Below, in pieces: positions 13,077-22,697 of a stretch of 64,000 bases of DNA (the first letter of the stretch is position 1; every line of letters starts with the position of its first letter). The notes below the pieces were generated by a model. It did no database searches. It was not told the DNA's origin and was given only the letters and a program-made list of their open reading frames with translations. The DNA is from Lates calcarifer. Its lineage: Eukaryota > Chordata > Actinopteri > Centropomidae. Both the position numbers and the translations under genes were made by a program. Location of the stretch: assembly GCF_001640805.2 (NCBI RefSeq), contig NC_066835.1, forward strand, positions 7,868,227-7,932,226. Reading direction: 5' to 3'.

Positions 13077-14355
13077 GATGTGGTATCAATACAATCAAGT
13101 ACTGTAGATTTTGTATAAGCAGACAAACATTTTCAATCAAAAAGAGTGCATTTTATACCCAAATTCTATTGCATAGAGTGCACGCAATAGCCTTGTATGA
13201 CAAAAAAATCCTATACGTTGATACATTGTACATTACACAAATAGAAAATAAAAGTCCACAAATAATCCTTCACAAACAACACTAGAATGCTAACTACATG
13301 TTGTAAATGCTCTTAACTCATCAATGCTGTTAAATACCATTTATACGTTCTAGGCTTCGGTGGTCGGTTTTGGCATCCCTATTAAATTATCATAAATGTA
13401 TAAATACATCTTCATTAATTTCATGTGCAAATGGGAATGGCCGTTTGTATCTATTGAAACTAAAACAAACAAATATCCCTTAAGAAACCGAAGCAATGCT
13501 GTTTTTTTACTTTTTTATTATTTTTTTTGTTCAATTTTTATAAAGAAAAACAGAAAACACTTCAAAGCAATTTGTGATTGAGACGGTACATGGATCTTAC
13601 TGACACTTGTTAAATGATTTGCACAGTAGGCAAACTCCGCAAGCAAGTGACATTGTCTATGAAAACATAAGGACAGCGAGTATTAGCCACATGTAACTCA
13701 CATCACCATTTCATATGTTCAACAAAAAAGAAGGCAAAAAAAAGGCAACATACAGTACATAACGAGCCTTGGACTGTCTTGTAGACTCACGTAATAATAA
13801 TGATACATAGCAGTTGTAGGTGTATTTGTGTTATTGAACAGAAAAGGGCAAGAGCAAGTGCACTGTTTGCATTACATAGGTGTAAAATACTGATTAGGCC
13901 TTGTCCTATAGCACTTCTTGTCCAGAGCAACTTAAAAAGTTACTGTTTATGTATAGTGACACAGCATGGATTGTAGAGAGTGTTGAAAATCAGTCAAACA
14001 GTATACATTCATTCTGACTGCAAAGCTCAATATTTGGCACAATCCTCCTGTACACTGACATTCCTCCATCAGGGTGTAAGGTAGTCGTAATTCAGTGTAA
14101 TGATAAGTGTTTGGGTGGCACAAGTTAGATTGGACTCCTGTCTGAGCTGAGGCATGTAAAGACACAGAGATGGTAATATAGGCATTGACTTTTCATTGTT
14201 AAATCACATCAATTTTGCCCAAACTTTTTTATCGTCTATCTTCTTTAACTGCAACCATTGAGTAATGACACTTCCCAGAATGTCTTTTTTTGTTCATGAC
14301 TTGGTACAACACAGAATTATTGCACACCATTATGCCACTCATTGGAGCAATACGC

Positions 14356-14374
14356 AAAAAAAAAAAAAAAAAAA
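14356..14374. repeat. Poly(A) run (19 bases)
   Basis: A homopolymer inside the inferred col8a2 3' UTR; it reads as poly(U) in the mRNA. Confidence 0.9.
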
Positions 14375-14621
14375 CATTTACCACTCAGTGTTAACCAGAA
14401 ATGTTATCTTCTCATTTCATTATGTCGATTTCAGGTTTTTCTCTCTCCCATAATCTATCCATTACATTCATCACCTGTTCCCTTACTTTGCAAAGGCACC
14501 ATTAGAGTGTGTGGAACTTTCTTGAAAACGCAAGAGATGCTACAACATTTTAAAGTCAGATTTCTTGTGGAACATTGACAGGACTATAAGCGCTTCCTAA
14601 CATTTTGTCACTTCATTCAAG

Positions 14622-14627
14622 TTTATT
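14622..14627 (-). terminator. col8a2: Alternative poly(A) signal
   Basis: AATAAA on the minus strand inside the inferred 3' UTR, about 1.9 kb after the stop codon. A T/G-rich stretch is not obvious downstream, so use is uncertain. Confidence 0.2.
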
Positions 14628-14699
14628 ATTATCTTCGCTGAAGTGTTCACGACCTGAATGCCAGGGGGATAATGTGACACAACTACACAGACATGCGCA

Positions 14700-14797
14700 C
14701 CCACACACACATATTGACACAGTGACAGACAGGAAGGTACACCTACTAGGACATACAAACACATACATGCGCACATGCCACACACACACACACACAG
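14700..14797. repeat. CA-rich tract
   Basis: Interrupted CA repeats ending in a pure (CA)9 block at 14779-14796. In the col8a2 mRNA this would read as a UG-rich tract. Confidence 0.8.
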
Positions 14798-15333
14798 CAT
14801 GTATCTTTAATGCCTTATCCAACAGAAATGAGTAAATACACAGCTCTCACCTCTGGCCCACCACCTCTCCCAGAAATCTGGCAGGGATTTGTTAAAAGTT
14901 ACACAACCTGTGTTTCACAACCTGTGGGTCTCAGTCAAGTCCCTTTACTTATTCATAGAGTGAATGCAGATCGATTCTCATTTCCAGCTGTATGCTTTGA
15001 CATTATTCAGTTCTGAAACATCCTGTCCTTGTAGCCGCAGATGTTCCATTACGCTAAATAATAATTCAGCTATTTTTGACACAATGGTTTGGAAAGTCTT
15101 TTCATTCAGAACAACACATGATTCAGAATTGCTCTCATTTGCCCAGCAACAAGTCACAGAGAGACTTGCATTGAAGGAAGATGTGGATCTATTTGATTTG
15201 TTATCCATTTGTCTTCTTATTTGTAAGCAGAAATGAGTACAGCATCTTCACATCTTTGCATTATGTGGTCAGCATGGGGCTTTCATAGTATGGCAGTACA
15301 GATTATTGACTTGGAATGTTAATATGATACTGA

Positions 15334-15339
15334 TTTATT
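15334..15339 (-). terminator. col8a2: Alternative proximal poly(A) signal
   Basis: AATAAA on the minus strand about 1.2 kb after the stop codon. It would give a short 3' UTR that still keeps the possible miR-29 site at 15927-15921. Confidence 0.25.
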
Positions 15340-16536
15340 AATAGGTAGTATACTGACAGAAAGTAGTGATGTCATGGTCAGAGCATTCGAAGAGGATGCC
15401 TGTGACACAGTGATGGGATTTGCAGTGCAAATGGGGAAAATGAGATCAATACAAGGTAACGGGCAATCGATCAGCCTTAGTTGTGTCCTTACCATCCATT
15501 TGCAGTTGCTCTCAGTATCTATTCTATGGCATGTAAACACTGACTGTATACATATACATCATCCTCAATTAATATTCTCTTGATAGTTTAAAAAGGCATC
15601 GTCCTTGCATGATATTGTTGATCCTCTTTAAAAGGGCAATTTAGATTAATAATTCTAATACTGTGAGGTCATTTTCTTGGATTGTATTTCTGGACAGTTA
15701 AATGTTAAATTATAGGAAAGACAAAGACCCATCATTTTAAATGGCCAGCTACTAAATTCAGAAAGATGCAAAGAAATAGGCACCCAAGAGATGCTTATGC
15801 CAAATGTCAAAATATATATCTCAAAATAAAAACAAAAACTTAATGTCATTGAGATTTCAAAGAGGCAATTGTTTAGAGTACCAAAAAGGTCAAACAAAAA
15901 ATGACAGGTAATTGTTTTACAGCACCAAATGTGTTTTTTGCTATTATTTGTCTATATTTTCTATGTTGTATTGTTGCTCTTTATGTCAGTATTCACGGTT
16001 TAAATAAGAACACAAGGGGGACGTGACTGCAGCCAGAGGAACCAATCACCTCCCGGGGTCTGGTGATGTCGTCCTTATGATGTCAGAGCATGTGGGCAGG
16101 ATGTGCAGTCACATGGGAAGGTCTGTTACTAGCACATTACAAAGTAAGGCACTTAATAGTCTGAATCCAATAAACAACAACAACAATGATGACAAGGACC
16201 AAATAACAATAAAATTATGACAATATAATAATTAAAATAATATAAGCTAAAAAACACCGACATAAAATACAACCCAAAACACACATTTGAAGGACATTGA
16301 AACAAAGAACACAGTATGAAATTCCATCCCCTGCTTTTTTTGAAAACTTTCCGTATTTCATTCACAAAGTTTGTTTTCTCTTTCACTCATGTTGTTGTGG
16401 GTGAGACATTTAAAGATGATAGCAATGATATTGAGAATTTTATGGGTTTTGTGTTTCTATTATGGCTGCAGGTATTTTAGGTTTAGGGCTGCTCTGAGGT
16501 GCCAATACAGGAACATGTTTGAAGGAGAGGACAGGG

Positions 16537-18440
16537 TTATGTGGGACAGAGCAGGAATCCTGAGAAGGAGGAATGGATGTACTCGGTAGAATAGAGGCCA
16601 TTTGCCTGATCCGAGGGCATCTGGACCCATACCTGGTCACCCTCCTTCAGCTCCAGGACAGCACTGCCAGACGCCTGGTCCATGTAGCCTTTCTTGTATT
16701 CATCATAGGTGTAGGTGGCTGGTACATTGTTCTTGTACAGTGCCACCCACAGACTGGTTCCCTTTACATGCATGTGGTACGCAAAGTAGTAGACACCAGA
16801 TAAAGGAGCAGTGAACATGCCAGTAGCAGAGCTGTAGGCATTTTGCCCATTGTATAGGGTCCTGTCAAATTTGATTGGCATACCAGAGGGAGGGAAGGGT
16901 GTGGTGAGGATGGCTGTGAAGGCTGGTGCTACAGAGGCAGAGAGTGGAACTTGACTGAACACAGACCCCTTTCTGTCTCCTGGCACTTCATCCCCTTCCA
17001 ACTGTGAATCTGTTGGCCCTGCAACAACTGTTTGGCCATTTCCTGGAGGACCAGGGGGCCCTGGAGGCCCAGGAGGGCCAGGGTTACCATTAAGCCCAGC
17101 AGGACCTGGTTTCCCTGGAGGACCTTGGGGACCTATAGTTCCCTTCTCTCCCAACTTACCCAGTCCTGGAGGCCCTGGAAGTCCAGGTTCACCCTTTGGG
17201 CCAGGAGCGCCCTGTGGCCCCATAGGACCCATGGGCCCCTGAAGACCAGGAATGCCTGACTGGCCCCTGGGGCCTGGAGTCCCAATAAACCCTGTCTCAC
17301 CCTTAACCCCTGGAGCACCTGTCAGTCCTGGATTCCCAGGTAAGCCAATATGCCCTGGTTCACCTTTGGGTCCAGGTTTTCCAATCTGACCATTAAGCCC
17401 AGGGATGCCTTTTTCTCCAGGGATGCCAGGTTTTCCAGGTTGTCCACTGAGGCCTTGGTCACCTCTGAGGCCAGGCAGTCCTGGAGGTCCCTGGGGCCCC
17501 AGCTCTCCCTTCTGCCCTGGCATTCCATGTTTTCCTGGGAGTCCCATTGGGCCTTGAAGTCCTTGGGGTCCTGGTTGTCCATCAAGACCTGGCTCCCCAA
17601 TTGGGCCTACCATTCCTTGTTCACCTTTGTCACCTGGAAGACCAGGTAACCCACTATGGCCCTTTTCTCCTTTTGGCCCACTCAGACCAGGTTTTCCATA
17701 GCCAGGAGTGCCAGGAAATCCAGGATGACCTTTGGGTCCTGGCTCACCTTTTGGTCCAAGAGGACCTGGTGCTCCTGGCAGTCCATCTAGCCCAGGCTTC
17801 CCTAACCCAACTGGCCCTGGGAGACCTTGTAGACCTGGAGCCCCAGCCTCTCCTGGCTCTCCACGATCCCCAGGGAGTCCCTGATCACCTTTAAGACCAG
17901 GCAGTCCAGGCAAACCTTTTGCTCCTGGTTTGCCTATACCTGGAAGACCAGGCGGTCCTGGACTGCCTTTCAGCCCAGGGGGACCCCTTATACCTGGAGG
18001 CCCTGTCTTCCCATTTCCATTCTCACCCTTAAGCCCACGCTCACCTGGTGGGCCAGCATTACCCTTTAGTCCTGGTTCTCCTCGAGACCCAGGGGGGCCT
18101 CTGATGCCTGGAAGCCCAGGTTTCCCATTTAGAGACAGGCCAGCTGGGCCAGGGAGGCCAGGCTGCCCTGGAGGACCTCTAGGACCTGGTTCACCACGAG
18201 GGCCAACCTCACCATTAAGCCCTGGCATCCCCTTTGGCCCAATTTTTCCTGGGAGACCTGGTAGACCAGGTTTGCCAATTCCTGGAAAGCCAGAAGGCCC
18301 CTGAGGGCCTGGCTGGCCATTGAGACCTGGCTTCCCCAGTCCAGGTTTTCCTGGAAGTCCTGGTGGCCCAGGTGGGCCTCTTGGTCCAGGTTTTCCTTGG
18401 GGGCCTGGTTCCCCCTTCACTTCCATCATGGGTGGCATAT
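16537..18440 (-). CDS. col8a2: Collagen type VIII alpha 2 chain, exon encoding triple helix and C1q-type NC1
   Basis: This exon encodes residues 55-688 and the TAA stop at 16539-16537. It begins after a strong acceptor (TTTTTCTAG ending at 18441), and its first two bases complete an Asp codon split with the upstream exon. The triple helix spans residues 64-520 (18414-17044): 146 Gly-X-Y triplets with eight imperfections at residues 88, 108, 155, 196, 222, 266, 301 and 480, for 457 residues in all, the length I recall for human COL8A2. NC1 is residues 521-688 and contains the C1q fold from about residue 560 (PAFTAIL), with conserved [16 protein letters not shown] and DQASGSAVL motifs. The end [11 protein letters not shown] is the alpha-2 form; alpha-1 and collagen X differ there. 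One exon for the whole helix is typical of the VIII/X family. The chain is secreted, trimerises through NC1 and forms hexagonal networks. Confidence 0.98.
18019..18045 (-). other. col8a2: Possible integrin-recognition region in the helix (GER-GLK-GEN)
   Basis: Residues 187-195 read GER GLK GEN, directly before the imperfection at 196. GxxGER and GxxGEN patterns are the known class of collagen sites for I-domain integrins. Binding here is inference, and the flanking imperfection could change helix stability. Confidence 0.3.
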
Positions 18441-21400
18441 CTAGAAAAAGAGATGATCCTGTTTTTAGTAAAAATAATGTATTTCAAAACAACAAAGAAG
18501 GATAAAACATGCGAATGAGATCAGTAGTTGTATGTGTCTAGTTTACTATATGCATTTTGAGAAAAATAAAAAAAATCAAGTCTTTAAATTGCTGTAGGTC
18601 AAAGAGATTACAAAAAAGTTGAAGATGCAATTCCTTACTACACAGCGCGAAACTCACATCTGTTGTACAGGCAACAACCAATTTTCTACTCAGAGGGAAA
18701 CATGGTTTCACTCTCACGTAACAATAAAAAGTGGTTATAACACTGGACAAGCACATCAGCCACTTAGTAGTAAGAGTGTCAGGCTTTCAAAAGGGTCAAA
18801 AACAAAAAACAAAAAAAAGAAAAGAAAACATATTGTAGAATATCATTTGACGCAAAAGGCGGCATTTGGAAATGAAAGGGATATTTTATTAGTGTATACA
18901 TTTCTCTGCTGTAGATACATTTGGGAGGACACACCACCATTGTTTTAGCTCCACCTTCTTTGATAATTTACAATAAGTGCCTCAGGGTTCTCTTAATCAG
19001 CCAAATTATTTTCCACACATTCCAATTCATAATGAAATCAGCAGAGAAATGTGTGTGATATCGAGAAAATTCTGACATATTTTCAGACTTCCTTTTGACC
19101 AACAAAGATGGCTGAAATCATTCATCAATATAGTTACCAAAGTTACTCTTTAATAAATTAAAAACCTTTCTTTATATGATATGAATAAATTAAGCTTATA
19201 AACTTATATTTTTGAACCATGACCTGCAGTATTTGGATTTAGATGCTCATTAAAAATAAGGTATGTAAGATTAAGTACCCTACATTATTCAAGTGTATAT
19301 AAGTGTCAATCTTGAAAATCAAAACATAATATCAGAAAGCAGTCTGTTGGAGAGAGTCCTCTGAATTCACTTTTATATCTTTTTGTTTCTTTCCAACCTT
19401 TTCCCATCGAAAGCATTATAATTTTTTGACAATTCAACTATTCCATTTATTTTTTATAACTGCTTGTTCAGGATTCACACAGGATTGTGTGGGGCTAAAG
19501 GCTATCTCAGCACAGACAGTATATTTTGGATGGGTAGTGAATCCATTTACAGGTCAAGACAGTATTCTATGAGTCCCCATGTTAAGCAGTTGTTATGTAA
19601 TAGTACAACTGTAAAGGAGTTATTATTTCTGTTTCCAGCTGAATGATATGGTGGTCATACTGGGTTTGGGAGTATTTGTAAAATGTAAATTTTTTGATTG
19701 AGTAACAGAGGGAGAACTAGACCGAGGAAGTATGCCACATGTCATAAACTGTCTCATTATTCTTTCCTAGCACAGCAGAGCCAGAACACAGCCAAGCCAG
19801 AAAGGGCAGGAACATAAGCTTGGTCTGCAGAAGACAACAATAACCCCTAGTCAATTTCTGATGACTTGTTGTTCCACTGCCCCATCTCAGAAACACTGTG
19901 CCCAAATATTACTCTTCAAGACATGTCATATGGCCAGAGGACAGCTCATCCGTTATTCTGTTCATCAAGGAACAACCACTTCTTTAGCCAGCCTATCCCA
20001 CTAAAGAGATTCAGAAGATTCAGTTTTAAAGACAATCCAAGCCAGTTTCTTCTCTTAGTTGTGTGAATAATTTCTCTGCATTTTTAAACCATATCCTAAG
20101 AAACACATTGAAGTATGTGGTACGTGGCCCCCCTTAACCTGTGAGCTGCCAATATAACCACAGGATTGTATTATTTCTAATTGATCACTGGAATGCCACA
20201 GGTGTCTTTTTCAAGAGCACATCAGCAGCAATAAATGAGATAACAATCTTTCAAGGAAATTCAAGTTGCAATTCCCATTACATTGGATAATGTAACCGAG
20301 GACCACTACTTCCTCCTAGTGGCAAGTAATGAGAATGCAGCCTTTTAAAGATAAAATACAACACAATGCTGAGAAAGGTTTAATGATCCCTCACAGCATA
20401 TAGGTAATAGGATTCCAGTAATGCTCTAACAATCATCTATGGGCTTATGTTGTGTAGACCTGCATCATGTTGTCTGAAACCTGAAAAATATTATGGAAAG
20501 CTCAAGAGGACACATACATTTTATATCAAGTGATCATATGATCTCACACACTGGATCTTTTTTTTGGGGTTGAGGGCTAGGGCCATTGTTCCTATTGTTT
20601 GTGCTTACATTTTACCCACCAACTTTATTGCTAAAATATGTGGATGCAGCAAAGACAGAAAAGACAATCAGGGTGAGGAAAACAAGATGATCAGGCAGAA
20701 AGTAAAGTGTACTTTCTAGGATGAGAAACTTTGGCAGGCATTAAAATAAAAATCTTGTCTGTGCATTGTCAGTGTGTAGGATTTTACCTCCACTTCCACA
20801 CCTAGGTTTTGTGCGAGGTAATGAGGTTTTGGTTGTGCTCATTCTAGGTTTCTAGGGCTTTCTAGGGTCCTACTAATGCCTGTCTTAACTTGTGATTTGC
20901 CCACGAGTAAGAGTGCCACCCTCTGGCCAAACTACATTCTTGCACCACTAGGGGTTATAAGAATAGAGATTATGCTTTTTCATTTTTCCATCCATCCAAC
21001 AAAAACATTGTTTTAAAATGAACAATGAAGATTATAGCCCCAGTTTTAAGTCTCTAGACAGAGAAATATCTTCAAATTATTGCGCTAGTAAAGTCCTATG
21101 TGTGGGGCATCAAATATCAATACCCTGTGTACCATTTTGTAACCGTGGTCTGTTTGATAGTAAAATACTAATGCTATATGTATTTAGCTATTTTGTGTAA
21201 TAGCACACAAAAAATGTTCTGACATATCTGTAAAAGCTGATAAAAGACCACTGCAGCATACTGGTTCCACACCTAATACAGTAGATATTATGAAAGTTGT
21301 AGCCTTTATTTAAAGACACAGATGTGTATGGTTATTTCTTCAAATCAAAAGCTGAAGTTATACATTAAATACCTGTTTTCATACAGCTGTATTCTAGTGG

Positions 21401-22505
21401 GCTGTGACTAACAGTCACCTACATACTATAATAAAAATGTTTGATAGATTATTTCAATTGTGATGCAATGTGGACATGTGACCACTGAGTGGTAGTAAAA
21501 GCACTGCATTCACGTGAACCAAATGAAGTTTCACTCATCCAAGTCTAAGTCTTGACCCAGCCACATACAGAAAGCATAACTTAAGACTGTTTAAATAGTT
21601 CTAACAGGTTTTTGATGTTTCTGTGAGGGATTTAAAGCTTAAATGTCAACACTGAATTTGATTTGAATCCAACTTCTGGAGTTTTTCATTGTCAAACATC
21701 ATTTTATGATGCTGAATTAAAAATGTGCCCCTCATTTGCTTTGAATTTTACTTTGAAGAAGGGCCCTCTGATAAAACAAGGCACATTTTATATGATCCAG
21801 AATTCCTATTTGTAGCTTGAGGCAAATTTGATAATGATGGCGATGACAATGTGCACATTTTTTCAGGATGATTATTGCCACCCCACCCCCCACCCCCTCT
21901 TTTCCCAGTTCCCTTGCCTGGATGTTCTGTTTAATCTTTTTTTCTATTTCCTTCACACTCTCTCCTCCATCTTACAGCTGAAGAACATGTGATAAACAGT
22001 GGAGTAACACCATCCAGATGGCAGGAGCAACAACTGGCTCAGTGGGCACTCAGGCCTCCATTAGAATCTGCCAAATGCTTCTGAACCACAGCGCAAGGAA
22101 AGGCACACTTGAAGTGAGCCATTTAACTGCCTGAAGAGAAACACTAAACCGGTGGCTTTAATGCACAAGTGTGTCCTGGATTTGGGGTGGTCTCAATATC
22201 AGTTACATTTTTAACTGTGATGGTGGCAAACATGGAAGGTTGTTTTTCTGTTAATGGCCATTTTATACCTGTATTATACTTGTAAATAGCTGGAAAAATA
22301 CAATGTATTTGTGAATGCTCAACCTTAGTGCAACACAGAGACATAGAGTTAAATCTCGCTGAATCAGTTCAAAGTATCAATGCTTCCACTGATCCGGTGG
22401 ACTGTCTCTTATGTGTGTAAGTAGCTCTCTGACTTGCAGAGTTGCTGAGTGAGACATTAAAGTAAAAGAGATACACATATACTACACTACACAGAGATTA
22501 CTCAC
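18441..22505 (-). other. col8a2: col8a2 intron between the two coding exons
   Basis: A 4,065-bp intron with donor GTGAGT (22505-22500) and acceptor TTTTTCTAG (18449-18441). It splits the Asp55 codon after its first base. The content is AT-rich; I see no exon or recognisable mobile element inside it. Confidence 0.9.
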
Positions 22506-22668
22506 CAACATAATGTCCTTTGCCCTCTCGGAATGGCGGTCCGATAGGCCCTTTCATCATGGGTTGCATGTACTTCATGTGGGGTATGGGGGGATAGCCT
22601 CCAGCGAGAGCACGCCCCCCCAGCATCAGTAGCACACAGACAGGAGCCAACAGCATGGTCACCAGCAT
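22506..22668 (-). CDS. col8a2: Collagen type VIII alpha 2 chain, first coding exon (signal peptide and NC2)
   Basis: This exon encodes residues 1-54 plus the first base of codon 55. The ATG at 22668-22666 is the first in its frame after an in-frame TGA in the 5' UTR, so the start is well placed. Residues 1-22 form a signal peptide with a Leu-rich core and an Ala-Leu-Ala cleavage motif before Gly23. NC2 contains the motif [20 protein letters not shown], very close to what I recall of the mammalian alpha-2 chain. The exon ends with donor GTGAGT at 22505-22500 and joins the next exon in phase as ...GHYV-D-MPPMM. No other reading frame across this exon matches the family. Confidence 0.95.
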
Positions 22669-22697
22669 CCCAGGCTTCAGGTGTCACGCACAAAGAA
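22669..22697 (-). other. col8a2: 5' UTR part of col8a2 coding exon 1 with splice acceptor
   Basis: A pyrimidine-rich tract ending in TATGTCTAG (AG at 22699-22698) marks a splice acceptor 29 bases before the ATG. The transcript therefore has at least one further untranslated exon upstream. An in-frame TGA lies in this short leader. Confidence 0.8.

Larger units (their letters stand above)
13055..16536 (-). other. col8a2: Inferred 3' untranslated region of col8a2
   Basis: This runs from the base after the stop codon to a likely cleavage site near 13055. It is inferred from a poly(A) signal at 13076-13071 followed on the minus strand by a TG-rich stretch (TTGTATGTTGGTG), the expected downstream element. 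No splice signals or coding exons interrupt it. It contains an A-run (T on the mRNA) near 14356-14374, a CA-rich tract near 14700-14796, and a possible miR-29 seed match at 15927-15921. A length of about 3.5 kb is long, though long 3' UTRs are common in collagen genes. Earlier signals could give shorter forms. Confidence 0.55.

Noticed and set aside
17547..17894. 115-codon open frame on the plus strand in the same exon
   Set aside because: An out-of-frame antisense product of the repetitive helix codons, with no family match and no independent start context.
17930..18304. 124-codon open frame on the plus strand, rich in Gly and Pro
   Set aside because: It is the antisense shadow of the collagen helix. 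GGN and CCN codons are complementary, so a Gly-Pro repeat reads as another Gly-Pro repeat on the other strand.
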